DNA from: Serilophus lunatus
Taxonomy: Eukaryota; Chordata; Aves; Passeriformes; Eurylaimidae
Reading direction: 5' to 3'
DNA: 64,000 nt
NCBI GenBank assembly: GCA_013399895.1
Contig: VXBA01002621.1
Span: 62,001-126,000 of the forward strand
Below are positions 47,246-62,200 of this stretch, piece by piece. The notes below the pieces were generated by a model. It was not told the DNA's origin. It ran no database searches and saw only the letters and a program-made list of their open reading frames with translations. Both the position numbers and the translations under genes were made by a program. How positions within the stretch are numbered: the first letter of the stretch is position 1; every line of letters begins with the position of its first letter.

Positions 47246-50200
47246 CTGAAAAGAGAGAGAGGTATGTTTAGGATACAGTCATATTAGATTGCAGTCGTTT
47301 TCCTGTGTCTGTTAGTGAGGAAAAACACCCAAACTAATAAATCTCCACATTTCAGTAGCTGTATTTAAGAACACAGGAGCCATTAATGTGAATTAGGGTT
47401 GCAGAATAAAATGGTTACCTTTTAGACTTCACTACCTCTGAAAGTCAGTTTTGATTAAGAGGTAAGCACATTGGAGAGACCTGTGCCTACAAATCATGCT
47501 GGAACAGCTCAGTGTGCGGGAACACTCACAATACATAAAACCCCTTTTATAGCTACTGGTCGGTTTTGGCAAAGCCTGTAGTGTTCTTTTGAACAGGTCT
47601 GAGGAATGAGCTGAGGCAGAAACAAGTTACCTTCATAGTGTGGGGCTTTTGGCTCTGGATTTGCTCCAGGATATGCTTCAGTTTCTTTGAAAATGGATTG
47701 TCCAGGTTTGGCAGGGATGTCTGTCAGAAGGAAAGCGTGGCAGGTTGTTACATTCCAGTCACATCTCTTAACAGTTCACACAGATAAGATTAGCTGCTGA
47801 TAGTTATGATGTGAGGAGCTGTGGATTGCATTCTAAACGGGGAAATGGCATCTTCTTCAAAAGAATCTCATCCTGAGGACTCACCTGCCCAAATCATTTT
47901 TCAGTGTAAAATAACCACCATATGAAAACTCATGGTCAGGAGAAAGTAACTATTGCAAATTGTTTTGTTACACTTTTAGCAGTACACAGTCAATAGGACC
48001 TTAATGTCTGTAATGATCAAAGTTTAAGATTTAAAAATTGTGAAAGCTTCTGTCCTGTAAGTGTTCAGAGTGTAAAAGCTTAATGTTCTATGCAAGTTAA
48101 AACACTTCTGGTCTTAACACCTTGTGCTGGTCACCTCTTTCTGATGAGAAAGCACCTCACTTGGTCTTACTAAATCCTACATTCTTAGGATGTAGGGTTA
48201 GCATCTGCTAATGATGATGTGTTTGCATCTACTCACGGCCTCGGAGCTGATGTGTGTGAAGGAGGGCACATTGAAGAGCCCTTGGATGAGCTCTGGGGAC
48301 ACGCGGGCTCCCAGCCACAGGAACATGCTCAGCCCGTTGGCCAGCAGGAAGGCCCCTCCCTCGGAGAGACGCTCCTCGGAGCAGCGGATGGCAGCTGGGA
48401 CAGCGTCACTCTTCAGATCCAGGCTGTGCTGGGGGACAGAAGACACAAGAGTTGCAGAATTGGTGACTAAAGCTTCACTTAAATACTGGATAGTAACTAT
48501 TGAAAGATTTAGTACATATTAGTGGTTAGTTTCCAGATAAGAGGAATACAAAATTAACTGAAAAATCATGAAAAGCTGTGGACAGCCCAGACTCACAATT
48601 GGCAGCAGCTGGGGGTAGAAGAAGAGTTGAGTGTGGGCCACTCCCATGGCCATGACCAGCTGGCGGTGGTAGGCTCTCTCATCTGTTGGGATTTCAGGTC
48701 TGCCCACCAGCACACAGCTCTTCAACAGGCAGTTCATGTACACAGGCAGTACCTTCATTGTGTCTGGCAGGATCAGCTGAGGAGACAACACATTTAATAA
48801 GAATCCAACAGGAATTATTTGCCATATAACCTGTAGTCAGTCATCTTGGCTGCTGTCATGTCATCTCCCTGTAACCCCTATTCATTTTTGGGCACTAAAT
48901 TAGAGAGAAATCCTCTGAACAATTAAGGAAGGGAATGAAGGTCCATAGCAGGCAGCTCTGGTTTTGTTTCTGACAGATTTGGGCCTCACTAACAACAAAC
49001 AATTCATTGCCCAGGTCTGTGATTACTGACAGCACTGCATGGGATGTAAAAGCCTGCATCTTCTATTGAGCTGAATCACCAGAATGTGGGTGACTAATTT
49101 AAAAGGAGAAAAATCAGTCTGTCTTACTTGTTAAAAATTAGAATACTACAAACATCTTTAACAACATAAAAATGAAAGCTTGAAGAAAAAGGCTGGCTGA
49201 GCTCCTTTGTGTGAATGTGGGCATTGGTTTCCTCAGTGGCATTATCGTTTGTTCAGGAAGAGCCTCCATGTGCTGTTAAGTGTAACCATCCCACCTGTCA
49301 TTAACTACCCAGTCTGTACTGACATTTTCCTTTCTGTCACTGCTGAAGTGCACCTGTGGCAAAGTCTGTCTGTGGGGGATGGAGGGTGTGTTTTACCTGG
49401 CTGACAGTCGCAGGGTTGGCACAGTTCTTCTTGTAGCAGGCCAGCATGTGAGCAGTCTGGTTCACCAGGATGTCCCGCACTGTCTTCAGGGGCTGGCTCA
49501 GGATGGCTTTAAAAGCTAAAGACAGAGAATAGTTAAAGATGGACCCACCCTCTCAAAGTTTATCTGTTATAACTTCTGATTTTACTGCCTGAGCACTGGG
49601 GCTGGTTTTTAGCCCCACTCGGTCCCCCACACTACAGTAGAATGTCCAGTGCCACTACTGGGCCTGCAGTTTTGTGCATTACTTTATGGCAATTTGTGTC
49701 TTTTCGATTTTATAATCCTTCAAGAGTTGCTCAGGCTTGGAGCAGGCAAGTTACAAAACATGGTTTTCCCACCTTCAGCCCCCTTTCCTGCCTCTTCTTC
49801 CACTCCAAAATACAACAGAAAACAGAATTGGTCTGTTACAACTTTACCTGACTTGGCAAAGAAGTTGATGAGTGCATCAGTCTCACAGCTCCTGTAGACA
49901 TCAGCCAGCTGGGAGGTGCAGTTCAAGCCTACGTTGTGTATGCGGATCCGCCTCTGCCCATTTCCCGTGGTGTAAAGGAGAGCACACTGCAACACAGGCA
50001 CCAGTTACCACCAGGGATTTGGTATTTGGAAACAAAAGGTGACTGTCAGCCAAGAGCCACACGCTTTGTGCATAAAAGGTGTGAAATGCTTTTTGGGAAG
50101 AGCACAGCCTGGCAGGTATAGCACCAGCACAGTTCTTACGGAAGTATATTCGACACTAAAAGTTACTTGTCTTATAAAATCTTGTCTTACAACTCCAGAG

Positions 50201-53200
50201 AGTTGGAAGTGATGTTTAGCAACAGAGCAATGCAACTGCTCTTGGACAGAGATCACAATGCCAAAGCCATGTAAGTAGAAATGAATCTTCTGCTCCAAAT
50301 AAACTTATTTATGGTAAAATGGAAAAAAATAAACAGCTAATGAGGTCTCTCTCAGTGTTTAGAAAGCATTTGGGTATTCTTGAATAGAATATATAGCACA
50401 GAGGTGTAGGAGAACACACCTTTTACTAGTGGTGCTATGGAAAGCTGTGCCTTGCTTCCATCAGTCCTATACCATTGCTGCTTTTCAGCTATGGCTGCAG
50501 AAGTTCTTGCTCACCATTTCATGACGTGATTTTTTTTTTACCTGAATTAAGGCTCCGGTGTCTTCATTCAGTTTGTCATCGTGTTTGAACTCCACAGTCA
50601 CTGCCTTGTCACAGTCAACTGCTGCCATCTCTACATCTGTGGTGTTGTTCATGTAAATGGCTCCAAAGAAGTCTGTAGCCCTAAAGCCTAAGGGCAGATT
50701 TAAAACAGGGCATTCTATTTAAAAATGACAAATAAAATTGACATTAGTTGCTGAAGCAGGAACCATTTTCCCTTAGGGCTTTGCAGCCTCAGTAGTTGCC
50801 ACTAACTGTCCTTGCCAATGGCATTTATGACATCTCGGCAAGAGGGAGAATCTGTGACAGGGCACCTAGACCTTCTGCGGTGTTGGCTTGGCCTCTGTGT
50901 GTGTGTGTGTCTGTTTCTCTAATTTGAGGTAGGGATGAATGAAAGAATGCTTGAGAAGTAGGCACAGTAATTACTGTCACTGGAGTATGTAAACAACATG
51001 TAACTGTCCAGCAGCAACACCTTTGTATATAACTTACTTGCAGTCCATGATATGTGCAGTGATCAGAAGGCTTCCACTGATTTGAAAATCAGTTGTTAAG
51101 GAGGCATATACAGAAAATACATCTAAATGTGTGTGCGTATACATAGACGTATAGACATACCCATGCATTTTATCTGTCCATTCAATTGCTTTCCAAGAGG
51201 TACATAATGAAGTTCAAACAACCTGATCTTACATATGATCTGCACAGCACTATATTATTTAAAATTCATAGTCATGTCCATTCCCATGAGTCCCATTACC
51301 TGTACTTGTCCGAACCCTCATTGTAGCATCAAATCCTGTTTTTTTCTCTATGTCCTTCCTGAGGTCACTTAAGAACTGGGGGCTGTCAGCATCGAGCTGT
51401 GAACACAGAGCACAAGCTGCAGTTCAGCAGAGCAGTGACACAACACCTTCCCCTGCGACCCCCCACAGCAAATCTCACATTCAGCAGCTCTCAAGTCCTC
51501 TAAAGGAGATGTCAAATACAGATTGTTATTAGAATCATATATATGCAAATGTTATTTTAAGATAGAAACTTCAGCCTGATGTGTCATTTCTAAGTTTGAA
51601 TTTTATCCCCTAGAGTTGATAACCAAATTTTCCAGACTCTGCTTTTATCCAAGCACACATTGAAATGAGATGAAAACCAACCACCTCTGAGGTGTTACAT
51701 CTGAAAGGCAGGAAACATGCACCGCTTACCTGGAAATTGTTGTACTTGTACAGTGTGCCTCCAGTGTACATTGTGACAAGGCCCACAGAGGCTACATCCA
51801 CATACTGATTTGGGAAGAGGAACAAGTTCACACAGCAGCCATTGGCCACACAATCCTTGGCTAAGGCCTCATAACAATTTCCCTGGGGCTGGAAGAGCGT
51901 CTGCACGGGAATAAAAAACACAAGTGCCATCACATTAGATACCAAGCATGACCCAAAGGGCCATGTGAAGACAGAAGGAGGAAGTGGAAGTTTGGAGTGA
52001 GACATGGCCATGATCAAAACATGCTGCCCCTGCTCAGGTTTGCAGGGAACCATCTCTACATTCTTGGAGAATTAGTCACTAAAGAGACATCATAAAACCA
52101 AACAAAACATCAATGTAAAAGAGAACAAATGAAGATCAATGTCTTGTTAGGAGAAACTCGGTGTGAAGTTCCCTGTTAGCTCAAAGTAGGAAATACCTTT
52201 TCTTTGTCTGTATTGAGTAGTTTTTTGTCATCTCTGTTTTTCAGCCTCCCTGGTGCTTCTGCCGTTGGCAATGAAGAATGGAAGATAAATAACTTTCCAG
52301 CACGTTCTGCAGCCTGTTTCAAAGACACCATATTGGCAATATATTATTGCAATTTTAACAAGCCTAATATTCATACATTGTGGTGTCTCAGAGAACACTG
52401 TAAACTTTCTGCATGTTCCTTATAGATAAATAATTCATTTAGAGACTTAGAAATGGATGGAAATAAGTCCCCAAACAAAGCGGGGCTTCATGTCAGTAAA
52501 TAACTTATTCCTGCACACAGGTGTGTCGGCTCACACGTTCTTACAGTGCTTTCTACAGAGGAATCTAAAATCTTGATGGGCAAAAGTTTCAGAGACTTTC
52601 CAAATGGATACAAGCATTATGCAACAAGTATCAAAAATACAAATACTAAAATTGAATAAAACTGAAAGGAAATGTAATTGAACAGAAAATTTTTTTCAGT
52701 TTCAGGCACTCTAACATTCAATACATTTTTATAGAAAAGTGGTAATTACATTTCTGTACTAAATTCCACATTCAAATATACACTATCAAGACTACAAACA
52801 CAAGTCAGCATTGGCCTCTTTCTCCTCCACATCTTACGATGGTCATAAGATATTCCATATTTCAAAATAAGCTGTGGCATTCTTCTGGGAAACTTAGAAA
52901 TCTCTCTGCTATGGCAGAAATGCAACTGAAGACAGAACCTTACTTGTAAAAGATGAAATCTCACCCCTAATATTTCAAGCAAGTTGCCTCTAATCATGAA
53001 TGCAAATTCTTCAATTCCTTTTAACAAGCATTCTGCTGAAGACTGAAATACTTCCCAAATACCTGTTATTCCCGATGTGTGTCAGGAATTACTGACATTG
53101 CTTTTGACAAAATTTCTAAAATAGATATTAACAGTCCATTTTATTCTTTTTAGACAAGAGTTGCATTCTTGAGCACAGATATATGCACATGAATAATTCA

Positions 53201-56200
53201 CAGTAAAAATCCTTACAAATTATAATTTAAAAACACTGAGCTAAATAAAAAGCTAAATTAAGAGTTGCTTTCTTTTACAGCCACCATGAAAGGAAGTTTA
53301 CAGTTATGGCCTTTTTATGTTTTATAGAGGTAAAGTATTAGGGAAAAGCATTCAGAATAATAACAGGTATTAAAATTATTATTTATTTTTTATTATTATT
53401 TAACAGGTATTAAATCCATATTTAAGAAACAGATATGAGAAATGCTGCTTATTTTCAGTTCAACAAATAGACCTACTCAAATTTCACATACACAAGTCAC
53501 AGATATTCTTGTCAATGTTCTCTTTGTGACTAAAGCCAGAATTTAGAATAGTGGATTAATGCTGGAAACAATTACTTTCTTCCCTAATTTCCCACTGTGA
53601 TGGGACTTTTAGCAAACCATGGGCTTTTAGTAACCAAATTTCAAGCTGCTTCTCTGACAGAAAGGAATGTTCTAACCTTTAGGGCCTCCATGCCAGCCTG
53701 GATAACAGGAGCAAAGATGGTCTCACTCTCATTAGTGTCTGCAAACAACTCTGGAATCTGGTCCAACAAGCTGCAAAAGAAAAAGGGTCAGTGTCTCAGC
53801 TGGGTAATGTATTTGGGATAATCCCCAAACATACCAAGTCTTCACACAGGAAGACATTTTCTGTGCAAATTTTTATTAAGAAAGTAATACAAGTTTTGAT
53901 GGGTATCACTTTTTCTTTGCCCCAGAAATGGAAACACAGGATTTAAAACATCTGCTGGCTTTTAAAGTATTTAAATAGATACATGAACATCCCAAACACC
54001 AAGTGACTAAAAGGCATAATGCAGATCATAAGCATTCAAGTCTTATTAATAATACTTTACTTGGTAACAACTGATCGTGATTCCTCAAAGTCAACAAGGA
54101 AACCATCCAGCAAAGGAACAAACACTTCTGAAACATCTGTGACAACCATCATCTGAGGCTGAGCTAAGCTGCTTTTTACATTGAAGAAGTGGAGGACCTT
54201 GTTATATGTGACAAAACCAACTTGAATTGCTGAGGATTCTTCTTGCTCTTCTCTGTAAGAAAAACAAAAACCAACTGGTTATAATTCAGAAATTCTGACC
54301 TTGTAATAAAAGCATTCCTTCCACATGCAAGGCACTCTATCATTATCTGTACTGGAAGTAACAAAGCAAACAACCAAGCAGATGTAATGGGCTCAATCTT
54401 TGCCTTAGGTCAAATTCAAAAACCCTGATAAAATCAACTACTCTGTTGTTACTTTTTAAAAAAATACATATTTATAATCAACCCTATTAATGGTGCACCC
54501 CATTCAAACAGTCAAAAGTCCCCAAGAGAAACAATAAACTATGTTGTCATCACAACATGGAAAAGAGAGAACAGGACAATTACAGGATAAGATGAGAAAA
54601 CTGTCTTTATTTGGGATACGCAGTAATTCAGTGACACCAATGACTGATGCCAGTCAGAGCAGAACCCATGCGAGTCAAGTCTGGTGGCTGTGGTGGGTGG
54701 TTGGGAGGTGACTGGGAGCACCAGCCCACTCTGCCATTCACAGCCACATCACCAAGTCCGAGTAAGCCCCTTCCAGGGCTGTGGCCCTCACTTCAGAGAG
54801 CACTGCCTCAAAAGGCAAACTAGTCAAAAAATGGCTTGTAATTACTCACAAAACAGCACCTTTTTGTAGCAGGGTGTTTGTCTCCTAAAAAATAAACCGA
54901 CCCCTTAGCCACTAGCAAAAAATGCCACTGACAGTTTCACAATTTATCTAAAACCTTGATCTTGGCAGATAAATAATTTTACTATAATACAAACCCATTC
55001 AGATGTCAGTCTGGAATGCTGATCTACCATTCATATTTTATGGGGACACAGCTGGGTAAGAAAAGGACTACTTTAATCTGAAAGGAATCAATATTCTATA
55101 CTGAACACACTCCATAAACAAACATTTTAAATAATTCCTCCAAGATACACAAGCAGATCCATAATTTCTGAATGTAAATTCCTAATCATTCCAAGCACTC
55201 AGGCACTACCTTCCTTGGTAACATAATTAACGGGGAGCCTTCCAGAGCTTGATGAGGACAAAATACTATTACTGTTATTTCTATACATACAGCACTTTGC
55301 TACTTCAAAGACTACATCATCAAAGGCCTACATCATCCTAGTCCCAAAGTGGTTACACAGCAGGTGTTTGAGACCTTTTGTTCAGATACTGCTTTACCTG
55401 TGTCTGCACTGCCACACTTCATCCAAGTTCTCTCATCATTTTAAAGACCAGCTGTAAATGTAGCAGCTGATTGCCTGTGTAGCTCACACACTATTTAGTT
55501 CTTTTTCAAGTCTCACAAGAAGAAATGTGCATCGTACATACAGAAATGCATTCAAACGTTATTTTATTTTTAATTAACCACCTAAAAATCATAGTTGCAC
55601 AACTCATATTCTGATTTTCTGAGCTCATAAGCTCATCTCTCCTGTGTTCTGGTTTGGAACACAAATTTGAAAGCATCTGCTCTAAAATTTGAGCAAGCAA
55701 GGCCTTCTTGTGACACAGCTTTGCTACCCCAAGTCCCTTCCTCTCAAAGATACAAGCACAGGGTGAATTCCCTGCACAGGGCTTTCCCCTCACATGGTAA
55801 CAGCACAACTCTTTTGCAGGTGTCTTTGTCCAGCAGCAGAAAATGAGCAAACAGTGACAGTAGTAAAAAGTTTTACCACAAATATTGGTGGAATGCTTTA
55901 CGTTGGGGTTTTTTTAGATTAATATTGTTTAAGAGAACAGACAAGTCTGAGGAAACTGAAAGGCTTGGCTTTATTTTTTAATTGCTTTTTCTAGTGGACA
56001 TGAAAACTTTGGCCCAGATTATTTCACAGCAGAGGGCTGGTGAGGAGGAGGATGAATATGTCTCTTGAGATGTAAATACACTTGTGTTCAGTCTTCCTCA
56101 ATTCTCCCTATTCAAAGTACTATTCAAGTCCAGGTGTTTCTGAACTGCCAACTCTTTTTGTTACTCAACTCACACCTCTTATTGCCTTCAGAGTCGTGAC

Positions 56201-59200
56201 CAATCCTGATGGAAAGCTCTGCAATGTGCTCGTGAACTGGTGGAACTCATTGGGAGGGCTTTAAACTAGGTTTGAAGGGGGAAGGGGATGTAGCTGGGCT
56301 GATGGGAAGCAGGCCTAAGGGTGGTCAGTCTGAGTTGGAGGTGAAATCAGTAGCCCAGCTGAGGTGCATGTATACTAATGCACGCAGCATGGGTAACAAA
56401 CAGGAGGAGCTGGAAGCCATGGTGCAACAACACAAATATGATGTAGTTGTCATCACTGAAACGTGGTGGGATGATTCCAATGACTGGAGCATTGCACTAG
56501 ATGGTTACAAGCTTTTCAGTAAAGACAGAAAAGGGAGAAGAGGTGGAGGAGTGGCCCTTTATATTAAGGAGGTTTTAGATGTCATACCTATTGAAACCAG
56601 TGAAGATGAAGTTGAATGCCTATGGGTAAAAATCAAGGGGAAGGCCAACAAGGCTGACATTCTACTGGNNNNNNNNNNNNNNNNNNNNNNNNNNNNNNNN
56701 NNNNNNNNNNNNNNNNNNNNNNNNNNNNNNNNNNNNNNNNNNNNNNNNNNNNNNNNNNNNNNNNNNNNNNNNNNNNNNNNNNNNNNNNNNNNNNNNNNNN
56801 NNNNNNNNNNNNNNNNNNNNNNNNNNNNNNNNNNNNNNNNNNNNNNNNNNNNNNNNNNNNNNNNNNNNNNNNNNNNNNNNNNNNNNNNNNNNNNNNNNNN
56901 NNNNNNNNNNNNNNNNNNNNNNNNNNNNNNNNNNNNNNNNNNNNNNNNNNNNNNNNNNNNNNNNNNNNNNNNNNNNNNNNNNNNNNNNNNNNNNNNNNNN
57001 NNNNNNNNNNNNNNNNNNNNNNNNNNNNNNNNNNNNNNNNNNNNNNNNNNNNNNNNNNNNNNNNNNNNNNNNNNNNNNNNNNNNNNNNNNNNNNNNNNNN
57101 NNNNNNNNNNNNNNNNNNNNNNNNNNNNNNNNNNNNNNNNNNNNNNNNNNNNNNNNNNNNNNNNNNNNNNNNNNNNNNNNNNNNNNNNNGATGAGGAGAA
57201 GGCAGAAGTGCTTAATGCCTTCTTTGCCTCAGTCTTTAGTGAGAAGATAGATTGTCCTTCAGATGAATCTGCTACAGGGTTGGTAGGTAGTGACAGTGAA
57301 CAGAATGGTCCTCCTGTTCATCCAAGATGAAGCTGTCAGGGAACTGCTGGGACACTTGGATACTTATAAATCAATGGGACCAGATGGGGTCCATCCCAGG
57401 GTGATGAAGGAGCTGGCGGATGGGATTGCGAAGCCACTCTCTATCATTTATCACCAGTCGTGGCTCACTGGTGAGGTTGTGGAAGACTGGAAGCTGGCCA
57501 ATGTAACGCCTATTTACAAGAAAGGTAGGAACTGTGTCCAGTTCTGGGCCCCTCAGTTTAGGAAGGACGTGGAGATGATTGAGCGTGTCCAGAGGAAGTT
57601 GTAGTCAGGTGGGGGTTGGTCTCTTTCACCAGGCAGCAACTGACAGAACGAGAGGACACAGTCTCAAGCTGCGTCAAGGGAGGTATAGGTTAGATATTAG
57701 GAAGATGTTTTTCACAGAAAGAGTAATACAGTTGTGGAATGGACTGCCCAGGGAAGTGGTGGAGTCACCATCCCTGGATGTGTTTAAAAAAAGGCTGGAT
57801 GTGGCACTTGGTGACATAGTCTAGTCTAGTTGAGGTTCTAGGGTAAGGGTTGGACTAGATGATCTTGGAGGTCTCTTCCAACCTAGTGATTCTGTGATTC
57901 TGTGACAATATCAAGCACTTGTGTCTCCAGTGTCATCTTCAATGAGAAAGTACTTGAGAGTTGGCATTACATGGGCATCTGACAAACCAGCCCCTCACCC
58001 TGGACTGAACTTGCTTTCATGCATAGAGATCCCAGAAGGACATAAGATTCCCAGCATATTCCAGATTATCCCAAGAATCTCATCTCCCAACCTTCCTCGC
58101 ACTGCTCTCTCCATTTCTTATGTGTGTTCCCCCTCTACAAGTATTCTTACGTAGAACACATTTTCTTTTTGTATGTTCTTTTTTATATGTAGACAAGAAA
58201 CATCTTGTATTTCAGTCTTTCACTGCTCTCATTGCACTTATGTGTGTTTGCATTATGTAAACTTTATTGAAAACTGTACAATGCACTACAAACTGTACTA
58301 AACTACACTAAAATAACTCAATGTCGATAATATTGATAGCAGTAATACTGTTACTGGGTGCTTCATGCTCACAAAACATGTGTGCTGTATTTCATAAAAT
58401 GTTTGTTGCCTGCAATGTTTGTTCTCTCTGACAAGAGCCAGGTCAGAAAAGCCACACAGTGCAGCAGGAAGATTTAAGTTTTGCTAATTAACAGTAAGAG
58501 CTAAAGGTACAAGTCACCAACACTCTGGGTCTAGATAGACTGGCCATTATCAAATATAGTGGTGTGGTATTTATTTCCCTGTCTAACTTCACTGCAGTAA
58601 ACATAACTACAGCAACTACTTGCTGTGACTGAGCTGAAAACACCACTAGAGTTCACTGTAAGAAAGGAAAAGAATGCAAGCTACACATGCAGTTGGTATG
58701 GCAGATTGTTTCTGTTCATACAGCAAACACAGACATCAAAGTCTGAGAACGGCCAGCAGTGTTAAAAACTAACATTTGGTCACTATCACCCAAAAAATGC
58801 CTGTACTGTAAATTTTGACATTTTCTGTAGCTTGGTTTAGCCTTTCAACACAGAAAGCTGCATGAAGACTGCAGTGTAGTGAGTGAGTTAAGCAAAGCAC
58901 CCTTGTGTTCCTTACCTTGCAAGTTTATCTAGCAGAGTCTTCAGTTCATTGCATATGAGTTTAACTAGGCCACTCTTTATGTTTCTGTAGGATACATCAA
59001 TCATGAAGATGTAAGCTGGTGGATTTGGCGGCTTCTTGTCCTACACAAAAAAAAGTCCATTCACGGGGAAAATTAGACAGTGTCCTGTTATGAGGAAGAA
59101 ATGTACAAATGGTACCATAAGGCATTGTAAATACAGCGTTCGGTTGTTTGAAAAATGCTGTGAATCATAAAAAGTAACTATTGCAGAAAGCTGATCTGTA

Positions 59201-62200
59201 TTGGGTAAAGTTCAGCTTTGGAATAAAACATTATCACTGGAAAACAGCATCCTAATGCAATAAGATATTGAAATGGCAAGTGTATATTAGATAAAGTGAA
59301 ACACCAACATTTTCTGCTGGAATTCAAGCGTTTAAACAAATCTGCCTTTTGCCTTTTTTCTGTACCCATAATGGTTTGGCATCTCCTATAGCAAGATGCA
59401 ATCACATTTTGTTAATGTGAAAAGTGAAATTCAGTTTTTGTTTGCATTTGCCTCTAACAACTGTTAAGGGATTTCTAACCAATCTGGAAATAGAAAGTAC
59501 AACTTGAGTACTGAATCAGAATTAAAATATCTCAGTTCTTAGCAGCACTGAGTGGTGATCATCTGCATCCTGTCTGTCTCTCCTGCTGTCTTATGCTCCA
59601 GCTCATTCTGCACAGCAAACTACTTTCAGGAATTTCTGTAAGTACGGGAATAGGACTGGTATGGATTCCTTTGAGAGTTCCTCTTACCCACAGTGTAAGT
59701 GGGACAAAGATTGTGCATACCCTACCGACATGGGTTTCTGTAAGAAAAAGTAAGAGAGTTTTTGTTTAAAAAAAGTAGCGCTTAGAAATGTACCTGGGAA
59801 GATCATATCAAGTGATCAGAGCAACAGTAATCATCATGCTCCCTAAGATGAGTTTTTCTAATTCCCATTAAGACAGGTAGTGGAGTCAAATCCAGGACAG
59901 CTTTTTCATTATACAGTTCCACTGCCTTCATATAGAGTTTTGACCACTTAAACAAATTATACTTGTTAAACTAAACCTCAGAGAACTCCAATTAAGAAAA
60001 ATTCACCTAACCCTTGAATTATGACTTATCCTTAGTCCCTCAAACACTTTAAACTAAACATTTTACTCTTGATCTCACTCATTTGACTCATGTTTATCAG
60101 GATTAATTCCTGTGAACAGAAACCAGGCAGTATTTTACTACACTTGGATTCTCGTTTCAGAAACTGCACCAAACACTGCTTCTAAACTCACCGTTTATAA
60201 AGAATCTCTGCCTCATTTCTGACAAGTACATGGCAGAAATGAGGATTTGTGCTCTCAGTAATAATGCAAACCAGCTGGGATTTGTTAACATTTTTATAGC
60301 TGTTCATCCTTGTCATTTGATAAGCACAAAAGGAAATGACTTCTCAATTCTGGTCTTGAACCAGATTTATAAAAGAATGAAACCTTTAGAAAACAAAAAG
60401 CGAATCATAAAATGATGTTAATTTCTGTAACATTTAAGGTCTTAGCGTTTCCAGTGTGACCGTTAATTTCATAAGAGATTTCTTTTTTGTAACATCTCAG
60501 TCTGTATATGGATGTGTCTTTGTAACAAGTCAACAGACCATACTGGATGCCTTCTCAAGGAAAACTCCCTGATTTAAGGTATGAAGCCAAAGCTGCAGCA
60601 CTGAAAGCTGTACTGAGATGATGGCACATCAGTCAGGGTTACACTCCAGAGCAGAGACAAAGAACTGTGGAAAAAGCACAGAGCCATTCAGCACTCAGGA
60701 GGTTTCACAGTTGGATGGAGCGACACTGGATGTACAAGCATCCCACACTGCACTTCTGTAATGGCTCCTCTGTCCTGGGGTTTAACCAAGTTGCAACCCA
60801 ATCTTTATAAACTATCTCGGGGATTTCACTGCGTTTTGGAGCAGTGTCCTGTTAAGAAAGCAGGTTTAAACCTGTTCATTTTCTTCATACCAGCAATGGT
60901 CTAAGGGAATTAGTTAGATCGCTGGTAGCAACTTCTAGACTTTGTAGGACCCAGCCTTTCCTAACTTTATTGTGACCTCAGCTCTACTCACAGAAAGAAA
61001 ATTCTGCCTGATTTTAGCAAATCAAAAAAACAGAAAAATGTGTCCATGCTATGGTCAGATGATATTCAACTGACAAGTGCATTTACTCTACAATAAGTAT
61101 TTAAAAGAGCTTGTTTTGACACAACATTGTATATTAATTTGCACACTGGAAACACTCACTCGGCAATAATCCAAAGTAGCAACATATTCGTAGGATCCCA
61201 GGGACAGCTCAGGCCTTTCATAGTGGTCTATCCGCTGGCCCATGTGGTCCAGATGTTGGAAGAAGAATGGAGGGACTGGAAACCAACATAGGAACAGGGA
61301 AAAAACATAACTTGGCAAAGAGGGGAACAACACAACAAATTCCTTCAGCAGATGCGATGTGCTAATGTAGCCTCCTCTGTTCCTCATCAAGGGAAGAGTT
61401 TAAACACTTCTCCAGGTTGCAGTGGGGTTTTTTCTCCCCCCACATGCTTAGAAAAACCCCAACCAACCAAAACCCCATGACATTCTGGTAATGCCAGCTC
61501 CGTTTGTATTTGAAGGCATATTCCCCAACAAATGTCCACGTTCTCCCACCTCTGCACGTTTGGGCTGACGGAGGTCATGCCTTCAGGATATAGACTCAAC
61601 AGGGACTGTTCTGTTAGTACCTACAGTCTACCCACAGGTTAATTCAAGTTACAGCCCTGGTCTACTGTACAAGTGCATCAGGTCCATTGTAATGGGAACC
61701 TTCTGCAGCTACAGGTAAAAGATGCAGAACTCCAAGAGAGAATGAGAAATCAAGTTGGTTTGCCACCAACAATTTACATGCAGGCAGCCTAAGGGTGAAG
61801 AGTCACCTCTGGTTTTTAGCTCCTTGTTCCTCAATGAATTCAGTATAGGCATTTTTCACATTTTTGCCTGTAAAAGCGTATGTATGTGTGAGGGGAATAT
61901 CAACATAGTTTCTTGACCATTCTTAGTCCTCATCAATGTTTTTGCTTTTGTAAGTGCTTTTTGACTTGGATAAAATACGCTGTAGTAATACAAAGCATGA
62001 TTTAAAATGGCATTGCAACTTAAATATCTTTCTCAAAGTGTGCATTTAAATTTCCCTTTATGAGAGTTAACAAACTAAGAAATTTATTATCTGCTACGCT
62101 TGCACAAACATTAGAGCTCTGGGCACAAAAACAGTTGGACCGAGTGTGTCAAGGTTCAGGTTTCAGAGTTGAAAAGATGACTGTATTAGGGAAAGCACTG

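Larger units (their letters stand above)
47246..54060 (-). other. Compact SEC24D introns between its last twelve exons
   Basis: Introns here are mostly 300-620 bp. The largest, 52314-53676, is AT-rich and contains a 40-bp tandem duplication at 53361-53414. A GT microsatellite lies at about 50897-50910. No transposable element was recognised. Confidence 0.6.
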
